64,000 nt of DNA from Xanthobacteraceae bacterium 501b (GCA_000378025.1 KB899087.1:3596001-3660000); one strand, 5' to 3'. Numbered from the stretch's first letter, positions 51,749-61,172 are shown. The notes: generated from the letters alone by a model not told the origin. Translations and numbers: made by a program.

Positions 51749-53250
51749 GGAGCTTCTCCTGCGCTGACCGGGCGCGGACGGGACGCGAGCAGCCCGGCGA
51801 TCACCGGGATGGCGATGAACAGCACCGCCGCAAGCATGAGCGCCGCCGCGATCGGGCGGTTGATGAAGATGAAGGCGGTGCCATGCGACATGGTCAAGGA
51901 CTGGCGCAGCGAACTCTCGAACATCGGGCCGAGCACGAGGCCAAGCACCATGGGCGCGGCCGGCCAGTCGAACCGCTTCATGGCCCAGCCAATGGCCCCG
52001 AAGCCCACCACCAGCCAGCAATCCTCCAGGCTGTTGGCCTGCGAGAACACGCCGACCAGGCAGATAGCAAGGATCGGCGGGTAGAGCCATTTATACGGCA
52101 CTTTCAGCAGCCGGGCGAAGACGCCGGCGAGTGGCAGGTTCATGATCAGCAGCAGCAGGTTGCCGATATACATGCTGGCGATCACTGCCCAAACCAGCGT
52201 GGCGTTCTGGGTGAACAGCTCCGGCCCCGGCCGCAGCCCGAACATGATCAACGCGCCGAGAATGATGGCCGTGGTGCCGGAGCCGGGAACGCCGAGCGCC
52301 AGCATCGGCACCAGCGCGCCGGCAGCGGCGGCGTTGTTGGAGGATTCCGGCCCGGCCACGCCCTCAATGGCCCCCTTGCCGAACTCCTCGGGATGGCGGG
52401 AGAGCTTCTTCTCCATGATGTAGGCGATGAAGCTGGCAATGGTGGCCCCGGTGCCGGGCAGGACGCCGATCAGGAAGCCGACAAAAGAGCCGCGCAGGAT
52501 CGGCATGCGGCTGCGCCGCCAGTCCTCCCGCGTCGGCAGCACGTTCTTCACCTCCGCCACCGGCCGGGCGGACGCGGCGGTGCAGCTCGCCAGCACCTCG
52601 CCGACGCCGAACAGGGCGACGGTGAGCACGATGAACTCGATGCCGTCGAGCAGCCAGACCATGCCGAAATCGAAGCGCGAGACGCCGCTCTGCGGGTCGA
52701 TGCCGATGGTGGCCAGCAACAGCCCGGCGACGCCGGCGGCCACCCCCTTCAGCACCGAACGGCCGCTGACCGCCGCCAGCGCCACAAGGCCGAGCACCAC
52801 AAGGGCGAAATATTCCGGCGGGCCGAAGGCGAGCGCCGCCTGCGCCAGAGGCGGCGCCAGCAAAGTGAGGCCCAGCGTCGAGATCGTGCCGGCGATGAAC
52901 GAGCCGATGGCGGCGATGCCCAGCGCGGCCCCGGCCCGGCCCTTGATCGCCATCTGGTAGCCGTCGATGCTGGTCATAACCGTCGAGGATTCGCCGGGCA
53001 CGCTGATCAGCACCGAGGTGATGGTGCCGCCATACTGGGCGCCATAATAGATGCCGGCGAACATGATCAGCGAGGCCGTGGGGTCGCTGCCGAAGGTGAG
53101 CGGCAGCAGAAGCGCGATCGCCGCCGAGGGGCCGATGCCCGGCAGCACCCCGACCAATTGGCCGAGAAACACGCCGAGGAAGCACATCATCAGGTTGTTC
53201 GGGGTCAGCGCGGTGCTGAACCCGCCGCCGAGATCCATCAAGGCTTCCAT
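51745..53250 (-). CDS. Tripartite tricarboxylate transporter TctA-family large permease
   Basis: The 501-residue inner-membrane protein has about 12 hydrophobic segments and the family motifs GQLVGVLPGIGPSAAIALLLP, YYGAQYGGTITSVLI (family GGSxTxIL type) and GVPGSGTTAIILGAL. It is the transporting subunit of a TTT system. It lies 1 bp from TctB and overlaps the TIM-barrel gene by 4 bp. Confidence 0.9.
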   Translation of the reverse strand: MEALMDLGGGFSTALTPNNLMMCFLGVFLGQLVGVLPGIGPSAAIALLLPLTFGSDPTASLIMFAGIYYGAQYGGTITSVLISVPGESSTVMTSIDGYQMAIKGRAGAALGIAAIGSFIAGTISTLGLTLLAPPLAQAALAFGPPEYFALVVLGLVALAAVSGRSVLKGVAAGVAGLLLATIGIDPQSGVSRFDFGMVWLLDGIEFIVLTVALFGVGEVLASCTAASARPVAEVKNVLPTREDWRRSRMPILRGSFVGFLIGVLPGTGATIASFIAYIMEKKLSRHPEEFGKGAIEGVAGPESSNNAAAAGALVPMLALGVPGSGTTAIILGALIMFGLRPGPELFTQNATLVWAVIASMYIGNLLLLIMNLPLAGVFARLLKVPYKWLYPPILAICLVGVFSQANSLEDCWLVVGFGAIGWAMKRFDWPAAPMVLGLVLGPMFESSLRQSLTMSHGTAFIFINRPIAAALMLAAVLFIAIPVIAGLLASRPRPVSAGEAP

Positions 53251-53251
53251 G

Positions 53252-53707
53252 TCAGAAATCCCAGGTCACGAGCGGAAGGGGAATGCTGAGCCAGTGCACG
53301 AAGACCAGCGCCAGGCTGGCCGTCACCAGCCCCGCGACCACTGCCGAGCGCAGGAGTGGCAGCCGCTCGATATAGAGATAGATGAACATCATCAGGCCGA
53401 AGACCGGCAGCAGGAAGCCGATGAAGCCGAGGCTCGCCACCACCACGACGAGCGCCGCCAGAACCAGCAGCGACTTGGTCAGGGGCTCGCGCTCCTCCTC
53501 CGCCTCGGCCTCGCCAAACCACAGCGAGGCCGCCACGGCGACCGAAAGCAGGAAGAGCAGGGTGCCATAGACCAGCGGCAGAAAGCCTGAGTCCGGCGCG
53601 AAGCCGGACCACAGGGGATAGTCGAACGAGCCGACCATCCAGTACAGGCCGAGCAAAGCCCAGCCGATGGCGAAACCCATGTCGCCGGTCAGGAATCGGT
53701 GCTTCAT
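53252..53707 (-). CDS. Tripartite tricarboxylate transporter TctB-family small permease
   Basis: The 151-residue protein has four hydrophobic segments with the TctB pattern (GLYWMVGSFDYPLWSGFAPDSGFLPLVYG trimmed to GFAPDSGFLPLVYG). Start ATG 53707 is chosen; an upstream extension to 53815 overlaps the binding-protein gene end and reads as low-complexity shadow. It is the accessory membrane subunit with TctA and TctC. Confidence 0.85.
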   Translation of the reverse strand: MKHRFLTGDMGFAIGWALLGLYWMVGSFDYPLWSGFAPDSGFLPLVYGTLLFLLSVAVAASLWFGEAEAEEEREPLTKSLLVLAALVVVVASLGFIGFLLPVFGLMMFIYLYIERLPLLRSAVVAGLVTASLALVFVHWLSIPLPLVTWDF

Positions 53708-53717
53708 CGCCCGCTCC

Positions 53718-54704
53718 TCAGGCCGGCTTGGCCAGCAGACCGCGATAGAGCTTTTCCTGCGCCGCGAGGAAGGCGACGAAATCGGCCCCGACGATGGGCG
53801 CCTCGGTGGCGACATTGTCGGCGATATACTTCTTCATCGTCGGCGAGGCGGCGACCTTCTCCATCACCCCCTGCCAATAGAGCTGGGCAGCGGGGTCGAC
53901 ATCTTTAGGCACCGCGATGCCGCGCCACATCTGGAAGTTCGGCACGTCGAGCCCGACCTCCTTCAGGGTGGGAACCTCGGGCATGGCGGCGAAGCGGGTA
54001 TCGCGGAACACGCCGAGCGCGCGCACCTTGCCGGAGGCCAGCTGTCCCATGAATTCCAGCGGATTGCCGATCGTGCCGTCGACATGACCGCCGAGCAGAG
54101 CGGTGAGCGATTCACCGCCACTGTTGAAGTTGACCGGGTTGATGTCCTTGCCCAGCGCCCGCGAGAACACGGTGATCGCCATGATGTCGGTGGTGCCACC
54201 GGTGGAAAAGTTGAACGTCTTGGTCGGCTTGGCCTTGATGTCGGCGATCAGTTCCTGGGCGGTCTTGTATTTGGAATCGCCATTCACGAAGAGCAGGAAG
54301 TCGTCGAGCATGAAGTTCATGATCGGCTGGACCTCCGACAGCGTGCGCGCCGCCGGGTTCAGGATCGGCGTGATCTGCGTCGTGCCGTTGATCAGGATGA
54401 TGGTGTTGGGGTCCTTGCGCCGGCTCGCCGCGACATAGCCGATGCCGACCGCCCCGCCGCCGCCCGGCCGGTTGTTCAGCACCAGCGACTGCGGGATCAG
54501 CTTCTCCTCGACAATGATCTTGCCGACGACCCGGGCCAGAAGATCCGACCCGCCGCCGGCGGCGAACGGGATTACCAGCTCGACATCGCGGGTCGGCACC
54601 CAGCCGCTCTGGGCATTGGCGGCGCGCAGGAAGCCGCCGCCGGAAGACAGGAGGCATGCCGAAGCGGCCGCCCCGAGCATAAAATCTCGGCGTGAAACAG
54701 TCAT
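53718..54704 (-). CDS. Tripartite tricarboxylate transporter TctC-family substrate-binding protein
   Basis: The 328-residue precursor has a twin-arginine-type signal (SRRDFMLGAAASACLL) and the TctC/Bug fold (VELVIPFAAGGGSDLLARVV, NRPGGGGAVG, FNSGGESLTALLGG). Bug-type proteins bind carboxylates through two hydrogen-bonded water molecules. It lies 10 bp upstream of tctB on the minus strand. Substrate not predictable; the linked isomerase suggests a sugar acid. Confidence 0.87.
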   Translation of the reverse strand: MTVSRRDFMLGAAASACLLSSGGGFLRAANAQSGWVPTRDVELVIPFAAGGGSDLLARVVGKIIVEEKLIPQSLVLNNRPGGGGAVGIGYVAASRRKDPNTIILINGTTQITPILNPAARTLSEVQPIMNFMLDDFLLFVNGDSKYKTAQELIADIKAKPTKTFNFSTGGTTDIMAITVFSRALGKDINPVNFNSGGESLTALLGGHVDGTIGNPLEFMGQLASGKVRALGVFRDTRFAAMPEVPTLKEVGLDVPNFQMWRGIAVPKDVDPAAQLYWQGVMEKVAASPTMKKYIADNVATEAPIVGADFVAFLAAQEKLYRGLLAKPA

Positions 54705-54764
54705 GGGGTCCCCTCCCAGGGCGCGTTTTATTTCTGCGTCACTTTGGACGCATTTGAATTATGA

Positions 54765-54803
54765 ATTCAGTTTGCCACTTTCTTTGGGGAAAGCAAACTG
54801 AAT
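54765..54803. promoter_or_regulatory. Long AT-rich inverted repeat at the tctC promoter
   Basis: ATTCAGTTTGC (54765-54775) and GCAAACTGAAT (54793-54803) are perfect inverted 11-bp arms around a 17-bp centre. It lies between the TctC gene start (54704) and the stop of the upstream leftward gene (54825). It could be an operator for the TTT operon or a terminator for the gene before it. Its AT-rich sequence stands out from the GC-rich surroundings, and no T run is present at the foot. Confidence 0.55.
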
Positions 54804-54824
54804 CTTCAGTATTCGCCCGGGGAG

Positions 54825-56063
54825 CTAAACCTCAACTACTTCAAGGAAATAGGACTCGTTTCCAACAGCCCTGACCCGTGCCATCATGGCCAGGGTCATG
54901 GCATCGAGCAGCCAGAGAACGCTGCTTTCCGGCGCCCCGCGCGGCCCGCCCGCCACCAGCACAAGGGCGCCGTCCGCCGTCACCGCCACGCCGCGCGGGC
55001 AGGCGGCGGCGCCGTCCACGCCCTCCAGCGTGGCACGCCGCACCTCGCGCCACAGGCCATCCGCGCCGCGCTCCAGCCGCGAGAGCGTGCCGGTGCGGAA
55101 TCCGGCGGCGAAGACGCTCTGCCCGTCCGCGGCGAAGGCGACGCCCATCGGCCGGCTGGGCCGCCCGCTATCGCTGCCGACCTCGACATGGAAGGGGGCC
55201 GCCGCCTCCCCGCGCCGCAGGGCGGAGAGGTCGAGGAAGCTGACGCTGTTGCCTTCCGCGCCCGTGCGCGGGCATTCCCGGTTGGCCACCACCGCCTGCG
55301 TGCCATCGGGGCTGGCCGCTATGCCGAAAGGTCCGCTCGGCAGCGCCACCCGCGCCAGTGGCGGATGCCGCCCGCCCGCGAGCACATCGGCCAGCGCAAA
55401 CACGCTCACCGTGCCGCTGCCTCCGTCGGCGGTCAGCACGAGGTCCGGCGCGCCGCGCGCGATGGCGATGCCGGCCGGGTTGGGAAAGCCGCCAAAGCCG
55501 GCGTCCGGCGAGGAGTGCGGGCAGGGGCTCCCCGCGTGCGGCATCTCGAAATTGTGCCGCAGCGCCGACGCTTCGAGGTCGATGACGCTGATCTGGTAGC
55601 CGCCATCCTCCAGCCCCGCGCCCTCGCCGGCCGCCACCAGCACATGGCGGCCATCCGGGGCAACGACGCAGCCCACCGGGCCGAACGTGCCGGTCGGCAG
55701 CAGGAGAGCGGGCGCCGTCGCCCGCCCCTCAAGCGTCGCCCGCAGCTCGAACAGCGCCACCGCGCCGGCATGGCCGTGCGGGCATCCGTCCATCGCCTGC
55801 GGCGCAGTGGCCCCGGCATGGTTGACCACGAGCAGGCGATTGAGCGCCGGCACCGCCGCCACGCTCACCGGCAGGCCGACCGCCGGCACGCACGTGCCGT
55901 CCTCCCCCACCCGATCGGGGGTAACGCGGGGCCGCGCCAGCACGGCCCGGTCGGTGTCGTGATTTGCGGGGTCGAGCGCCGCGTCGATGTCGACCACGGC
56001 GAGGCACGCATCCCAGCGGCCACTCACAAGGGCAAAGCGTCGCGCGCGCGCATCCATGGTCAC
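54825..56063 (-). CDS. YncE/lactonase-like beta-propeller protein
   Basis: The 412-residue protein contains repeated beta-propeller blades (for example VAAPDGRHVLVAAGEG, IAASPDGTQAVVANREC, VAFAADGQSVFAAGFRT, VAVTADGALVLVAGGPR; cores of the SPDG...V type). This is the YncE/6-phosphogluconolactonase-like class. No signal peptide is visible, so it is probably cytoplasmic. It sits 120 bp upstream of tctC on the same strand, separated by an inverted repeat. Its function cannot be assigned beyond the fold. Confidence 0.7.
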   Translation of the reverse strand: MTMDARARRFALVSGRWDACLAVVDIDAALDPANHDTDRAVLARPRVTPDRVGEDGTCVPAVGLPVSVAAVPALNRLLVVNHAGATAPQAMDGCPHGHAGAVALFELRATLEGRATAPALLLPTGTFGPVGCVVAPDGRHVLVAAGEGAGLEDGGYQISVIDLEASALRHNFEMPHAGSPCPHSSPDAGFGGFPNPAGIAIARGAPDLVLTADGGSGTVSVFALADVLAGGRHPPLARVALPSGPFGIAASPDGTQAVVANRECPRTGAEGNSVSFLDLSALRRGEAAAPFHVEVGSDSGRPSRPMGVAFAADGQSVFAAGFRTGTLSRLERGADGLWREVRRATLEGVDGAAACPRGVAVTADGALVLVAGGPRGAPESSVLWLLDAMTLAMMARVRAVGNESYFLEVVEV

Positions 56064-56159
56064 ACCCCAGCCCCTTGGCCCAGCCGCCAGCCGCCAGCGC
56101 GCACCTTGCCCCGTCCCCCGGGGATGGGCAATCAGGCCGGCAATCGAGGGAGCGCGGCG

Positions 56160-57050
56160 TCAGCTTCCATGAGCGCGCCGCCAGGCGGCGGGGGTGGCAC
56201 CGGTGAGGCGGCGGAAGCTGCGGGTCAGATGCGCCTGATCGGTAAAGCCGGAGGCGGAGGCGATCTGTGTGAGCGGCAGGTCGGAGTTGGCGAGCAGCGC
56301 CTGCACTTTCCGCAGCCGCGCCTTCATGTGCCACTGATAGGGCGGCACCCCGGTCGCCGCCTTGAAAGCGTGGCTGAAATAGGATTGCGACAGGCCGGTC
56401 AGTTCCGCCAGTTCATGCAGCCGGATATTGCGCGAGCAATTGGCCTCGATGAAATCGGTCACGCGCCGGAGCTGGCGCGGCGACAGCGTGGCGCGCGGGG
56501 CCTGCGCGCCCGGCGTGGCGCGGCCGAGCCGCAGCAGGTCGATGAACAGCGCCAGCGTCAGCCCGTCGCCATAGAGATCATGATGGCGGTCCGGGCCGGT
56601 GCATTCCTCGGCGATCAGCTGCGCCAGGGTGAACAGGCGCGGATCGAGGAAGTCGAGCCGTGGCGTCGACAGCCGGTCGTCGGCGAGATCCTCGCCCAGC
56701 CGCTCGCTGAGCGTGGGCGCATGGAAATGCAGATCAAGGTGGCGCACCCGCACCGGCTCGTCGATATGCGACCAGATCGGCATGTCGGCGGGCACGAAGC
56801 TCATCCGGTGCGGCGCGCGCTGCACCGTGCGGGGGCTGCCATCGGCCGAGAGCTGCACATCCGAGCGCGCGCCCTCGCGCTCCAGCACCACAAACAGCCG
56901 GGCGTCGCGCGAGACATAGTGGCCACGCGCCCCCGCCGCGCAGGCGACATGCCAGACATCGGCGATGATACCGTTCCAGCGCCGCCAGTGCAGGTCATCC
57001 AGAAGGGTGATGCCCTCCACCGACGAGGTCATGCGGGGTTGGAATGTCAT
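56160..57050 (-). CDS. AraC-family transcriptional regulator of the siderophore uptake genes
   Basis: The 296-residue protein has an N-terminal cupin-like domain (about 20-150) and a C-terminal AraC DNA-binding domain (about 190-290: LHELAELTGLSQSYFSHAFKA and IASASGFTDQAHLTRSFRRL). AraC proteins next to TonB receptors often activate them when the siderophore is present. It is divergent from the receptor gene, with an inverted repeat between them at 57084-57107. Confidence 0.85.
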   Translation of the reverse strand: MTFQPRMTSSVEGITLLDDLHWRRWNGIIADVWHVACAAGARGHYVSRDARLFVVLEREGARSDVQLSADGSPRTVQRAPHRMSFVPADMPIWSHIDEPVRVRHLDLHFHAPTLSERLGEDLADDRLSTPRLDFLDPRLFTLAQLIAEECTGPDRHHDLYGDGLTLALFIDLLRLGRATPGAQAPRATLSPRQLRRVTDFIEANCSRNIRLHELAELTGLSQSYFSHAFKAATGVPPYQWHMKARLRKVQALLANSDLPLTQIASASGFTDQAHLTRSFRRLTGATPAAWRRAHGS

Positions 57051-57083
57051 CCTGCGTGCCGTTCGCCAATATCAATGCGGGAT

Positions 57084-57107
57084 TTCATAGATTAGAATCA
57101 CTATGAA
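57084..57107. promoter_or_regulatory. Inverted repeat between araC and the TonB receptor gene
   Basis: TTCATAG (57084-57090) and CTATGAA (57101-57107) are perfect 7-bp inverted arms separated by ATTAGAATCA. Part of the element (TTAGAAT) resembles one half of an iron-control element recognised by Irr (TTTAGAA-N3-TTCTAAA), but the second half does not match. Either a dimeric iron regulator or the AraC protein could bind. Confidence 0.45.
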
Positions 57108-57292
57108 CTAGCATCTCGCCTTATTCTGGCGCCAAATCCATTCAATCAACGCGCAATAGAAAACACGATCGTCCAAAACACAAGAGGATGCGACAAGAAC
57201 GGCTGGATGTTCATTGCTATGAAGCGGTGTTTCCTGGGGCCGGAGGGAAACGCTTCTTTATAACTCATCTCAACTGTTTCAGAACGGGTAGC

Positions 57293-59431
57293 ATGATGCG
57301 CGAACGGCTGGGCCTCTCGATGGTATCGCTGCTGATGGGCGGCGCGGCGATGATTGTTCCGGCCAGCCTGGCGCGGGCGCAGGAACGCGCGGCGGCGATC
57401 GAGCTCGAACAGATCGACATCGAGGGCCGCCGGACCACCGAAGAGGTCGATGGCTATGTCGCCCGCAGCAGCACCGCCGGCACCAAGACCAACACGCCGC
57501 TGATCGAGGTGCCGCAGTCGATTTCCGTCGTCACCCGCGACCAGATGGACGCTCGCGCCGTGCAGAATGTCGGTCAGGCGCTCGACTACACCGCCGGCGT
57601 CGTCTCCCAGCCCTTCGGCACCGACCCTCGCTTCGACAGCCCGATCATCCGCGGCTTCTCCGCCGACAACAGTATGTATCTCAACGGCCTGAAGCTGATG
57701 CGCGAGGCCGGCACTACGGCCCTCGATCCCTATGGCATGGAGCGGATCGACGTACTGCGCGGCCCCGCCTCGGTGCTCTACGGACAGGGCAATCCCGGCG
57801 GCCTCATCGATTTCATCAGCAAGCGCCCGACCTTTACCAATTTCGGCGAGGTGCAGGTGGAAGCCGGCAGCTTCGACCGCTACACCGGCCGCTTCGACAT
57901 TGGCGGCGTGATCCCGGACCATTCCGATTTCGCCTACCGGCTCACCGGCCTCGTTCGCGAGGGCGACACCCAGACCGATCATGTCGACGACAACCGCCTG
58001 TTCTTCGCCCCGGCGCTGACCTGGCAGCCCTCCACCGACACCTCGCTCACCGTGCTGGCCAACATCCAGTACGACCAGTCCGGCACCCCGGTCGGGCTGC
58101 CGGTGCAGTACACGGTGGATGCCGATGGCGGCCTGCGGCTGCCGCGCAGCCTGTTCCTCGGCGATCCCGACTATGACAACTCCAACCGCACCTTCGGCAG
58201 CGTCGGCTACGAGTTCAAGCACCGCTTCAACGAGGCCTGGGAGTTTCGCCAGAACGCCCGCTACGCCGTGCTCGACTGGGATTACAACAGCCTCTACTAC
58301 AGCGCGCTCAGCACGACGAACCCGTTGATCGCCAATCGCGGTTCGTCGGACAATTCCGAGGCCCAGCAGACCTTCAACCTCGACAGCCAGCTGCACGGGA
58401 CGTTCGAGACCGGCCCGCTCAGTCATAAGGTGCTGATCGGTGTCGACTATCGGCGCTACAGCGAGTCCAACGTCACCGAATTCGGCACGGCCTCGCCGAT
58501 CAACATCCTGTTCCCGGTCTACAACCAGCCGGTCAGCGGCGCGCCCTGGTACACGGCCGACGTGAACGGCACTATCTCCCAGACCGGCATTTACGCGCAG
58601 GACCAGATCCGCCTGCAGAACTGGCTGCTCACGGTCGGCCTGCGCCATGACTGGGCGGCCACCGATTCCACCAGCCTGACCAATTTCGGCGATACCGCGC
58701 AGGACCAGGACGACAGCGCCTTCACCGGCCGCGTCGGGCTGACCTATCTGTTCGACAATGGCATCGCCCCCTATTTCAACTACTCCACCTCCTTCGAGCC
58801 GGTCATCGGCAACATGCCGACCCAGCTCGGCGGGGCGGCGTTCCAGCCGATGCAGGGTGAGCAGGTGGAAGTGGGCGTGAAGTACCAGCCGGTGGGCTGG
58901 AACGGCTTCTTCACCCTCGCCGCCTATGACATCACCCAGTCCAATGTGGTGTCGACGGAGCTGATCGACGGCGTCAGCTACGAGACCCAGCTGGGCGAGG
59001 TCCAGGTGAAGGGCTTCGAGTTCACCGCCGTGGCCGGGCTGGCGGACGGGCTCAATTTGATCGCCAACTACACCTATATGAACGCCGAGATCACCCAGGG
59101 CGAATATGCCGGCAACCGCCCGGCCAACGTGCCCGAGAACATGGCCAATGTCTGGCTCGATTACACCATTCCCTCCGGCACCCTCGCCGGCTTCGGCTTT
59201 GGCGGCGGGGTGCGCTTCGTCGGCGACCGCTACGCGCTGGACGACAACAGCATCTTCCTGTCCTCCAACACCCTGTTCGACGCCGCCATCCATTATGAGA
59301 AGGGCCCCTTCAAGGCCCAGCTCAATGTGAACAACATCGCCGACGAGACCTATGTCGCCAGCTGCGGCTTCTTCGGCTGCTACTATGGCGATGGCCGCAC
59401 CGTGGTCGGAACCCTCTCCTACAAATGGTAG
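57293..59431 (+). CDS. TonB-dependent siderophore receptor (FhuA/FoxA-like)
   Basis: The 712-residue outer-membrane protein has a signal peptide ending near ARAQE, a TonB-box-like ELEQIDIEG, a plug domain (about 60-170: EVPQSISVVTRDQMDARAVQ, RGFSADNSMYLNGLK, RIDVLRGPASVLYGQGNPGG) and a beta-barrel ending in LSYKW. The siderophore-receptor subclass fits the linked FhuBCD genes. The Met at 57293 is preferred to an ATG 105 bp further upstream, whose 35-residue extension lacks signal-peptide character. The stop overlaps the ATPase gene by 7 bp. Confidence 0.9.
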   Translation: MMRERLGLSMVSLLMGGAAMIVPASLARAQERAAAIELEQIDIEGRRTTEEVDGYVARSSTAGTKTNTPLIEVPQSISVVTRDQMDARAVQNVGQALDYTAGVVSQPFGTDPRFDSPIIRGFSADNSMYLNGLKLMREAGTTALDPYGMERIDVLRGPASVLYGQGNPGGLIDFISKRPTFTNFGEVQVEAGSFDRYTGRFDIGGVIPDHSDFAYRLTGLVREGDTQTDHVDDNRLFFAPALTWQPSTDTSLTVLANIQYDQSGTPVGLPVQYTVDADGGLRLPRSLFLGDPDYDNSNRTFGSVGYEFKHRFNEAWEFRQNARYAVLDWDYNSLYYSALSTTNPLIANRGSSDNSEAQQTFNLDSQLHGTFETGPLSHKVLIGVDYRRYSESNVTEFGTASPINILFPVYNQPVSGAPWYTADVNGTISQTGIYAQDQIRLQNWLLTVGLRHDWAATDSTSLTNFGDTAQDQDDSAFTGRVGLTYLFDNGIAPYFNYSTSFEPVIGNMPTQLGGAAFQPMQGEQVEVGVKYQPVGWNGFFTLAAYDITQSNVVSTELIDGVSYETQLGEVQVKGFEFTAVAGLADGLNLIANYTYMNAEITQGEYAGNRPANVPENMANVWLDYTIPSGTLAGFGFGGGVRFVGDRYALDDNSIFLSSNTLFDAAIHYEKGPFKAQLNVNNIADETYVASCGFFGCYYGDGRTVVGTLSYKW

Positions 59432-60252
59432 AGCGGGCGCACCCAGCGCCGGCCGGCGCGCTCTGGTCGCTGCGCGAGGCGGCCTTCACGGTCGGCGAGC
59501 GGGCGATCCTTGCCCCGCTGACACTCGACCTCCCGGCCGGGCGCGTCTATGGGCTGATCGGGCCGAACGGTTCCGGCAAGAGCACGCTGCTGAAGATGAT
59601 GGCGCGCCAGCTCGCCCCAACGGGCGGCGCGGTCAACTTCGACGGCCGCCCGCTCGGCGTGTGGGCCGGGCGCGCCTTTGCCCGCGAAGTCGCCTATATG
59701 CCGCAGTTCATGCCGGCCTCCGACGGGATGAGCGTGCGCGAGCTGGTCAACCTCGGCCGCTACCCCTGGCACGGCGCGCTCGGCCGCTTCAGCCCGGAGG
59801 ACGAGGCGCGGGTGGAAGCGGCGATCCAGCGCACCGGGCTCGCCGCCTTTCGCGAGCGCGCGGTGGACAGCCTCTCCGGCGGCGAGCGCCAGCGCGCCTG
59901 GCTGGCGCTGATGCTGGCGCAGGGGGCGCGCTGCCTGCTGCTCGACGAGCCGACCTCGGCGCTCGACATCGCCCACCAGATGGAGGTGCTCGCCATTCTG
60001 CGCGAGCTGGGCGGCGAGGCCACCGGCGGGCCGGGGCCGCAGGGCGCCATGACCGTCATTGTCATCCTGCACGACATCAACCTCGCCGCGCGCACCTGCG
60101 ACGCGCTGCTGGCGCTGCGCGGCGGCCGGCTCATCGCCCACGGGCCGTGCCAGGAGATCATGGAGCCGGAGCGGCTGCGCGCGATCTATGGGCTCGACAT
60201 GGGCGTCATGGCGCACCCGGTCAGCGGCACGCCGATGAGTTACGTGCTGTGA
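59425..60252 (+). CDS. fhuC: Ferrichrome-type ABC transporter ATP-binding protein (FhuC family)
   Basis: The 275-residue ATPase has Walker A GPNGSGKST, signature LSGGERQRAWLALML, Walker B LLLDEPTSALD and switch His in ILHDINLAA. The AYMPQ Q-loop is of the siderophore type. It shares overlaps with the receptor (7 bp) and the binding-protein gene (GTGA, 4 bp). Confidence 0.9.
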   Translation: MVERAHPAPAGALWSLREAAFTVGERAILAPLTLDLPAGRVYGLIGPNGSGKSTLLKMMARQLAPTGGAVNFDGRPLGVWAGRAFAREVAYMPQFMPASDGMSVRELVNLGRYPWHGALGRFSPEDEARVEAAIQRTGLAAFRERAVDSLSGGERQRAWLALMLAQGARCLLLDEPTSALDIAHQMEVLAILRELGGEATGGPGPQGAMTVIVILHDINLAARTCDALLALRGGRLIAHGPCQEIMEPERLRAIYGLDMGVMAHPVSGTPMSYVL

Positions 60253-61172
60253 GGTCCGGCACCGCGAGCGGAAAGCCGGGCCTCAGCCGCCGCGCCCTGC
60301 TGGCCGCGACGCTGTCTCTGGCCGCGCCGGTCGCGCGTGCCGAGAGCCCCGCGCTGCGGGTGGCGACGATCGACTGGGCGCTGCTGGAAACGCTGCTCGG
60401 CATGGGGATCACGCCGGTGGCGGCGGCCGAGCTGGTGCTGTTCCGCGCGGTGGCGGTGGAGCCGCCGGTGCCGGCCTCGGTGATCGATATCGGCCTGCGC
60501 GGCGCGCCGAATTTCGAGGCGCTGAAGCTCACGCGCCCCAGTCTCATCTTCAGCTCGAACTACTACACCGAGATGGAGCCGCAGCTGCGCCTCATCGCCC
60601 CGGTCGAGACCCTCTCGATCTACCGCACCGGCGACCCACCCTTCGCGCGCGCCGAGGCGGCGGCGGAGCGGATCGGGGTCGTGACCGGGCGGGAGGAGGC
60701 CGCCGGCGCGCTGATCGCCCGCGTCAACGCCCAGATCGCCGCCGAGCGTGGGGACCTCGCACGCCATGCCGGCCGGCCGGTGCTGGTGCTTAATCTCGGC
60801 GATTCCAGACATTTCCGCGTCTTCGGCGCCGATAGCCTGTTCGGCGAGGTGCTGGTCCGCCTCGGCCTAACTAATGCCTGGGGTGAACGCACCTCCTACG
60901 CCGCCTCCGCCCCGATCGGGCTGGAGGCGCTGGCGCGCTTTCCCGAGGCCTTCCTCGTCATCCTGCGCCCGGTGCCGCCGGATGCGGCGCGGGTGCTGTC
61001 CACCAGCGCGCTGTGGAACGCGCTGCCCAATGTCCGCGACGGTCGCCTCGCCGTGCTCGACAGCGTCGACCCGTTCGGCGGCCTGCCGACCGCCGCGCGC
61101 TTCGCCCGGCTACTGAGCGCGGCCTTGCGGGCCGAGGGCGACGCCGCCCGGCAAGGGGGGCGTCTTGGCTGA
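60249..61172 (+). CDS. fhuD: Iron-siderophore ABC transporter substrate-binding protein (FhuD family)
   Basis: The 307-residue precursor has a twin-arginine-like signal (SRRALLAATLSLAAPVARA) and the periplasmic binding-protein type 2 fold (VATIDWALLETLLGMGITPV, DSLFGEVLVRLGLTNAW). Loss of the typical lipobox means it is probably a soluble periplasmic protein. It starts with GTG 60249 overlapping fhuC, and its stop overlaps the FhuB gene by 8 bp. The long frame from 59352 is a shadow of upstream genes. Confidence 0.87.
   Translation: MRSGTASGKPGLSRRALLAATLSLAAPVARAESPALRVATIDWALLETLLGMGITPVAAAELVLFRAVAVEPPVPASVIDIGLRGAPNFEALKLTRPSLIFSSNYYTEMEPQLRLIAPVETLSIYRTGDPPFARAEAAAERIGVVTGREEAAGALIARVNAQIAAERGDLARHAGRPVLVLNLGDSRHFRVFGADSLFGEVLVRLGLTNAWGERTSYAASAPIGLEALARFPEAFLVILRPVPPDAARVLSTSALWNALPNVRDGRLAVLDSVDPFGGLPTAARFARLLSAALRAEGDAARQGGRLG

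Noticed and set aside
57091-57107. Possible Irr iron-control element
   Set aside because: Only one half (TTAGAAT) resembles the consensus; the other half does not, so it was recorded only as part of the inverted repeat.
57146-59293. Leftward frame of 715 codons opposite the TonB receptor
   Set aside because: Shadow frame with Gly/Val/Ala-rich translation and no motif; the receptor on the plus strand is clear.
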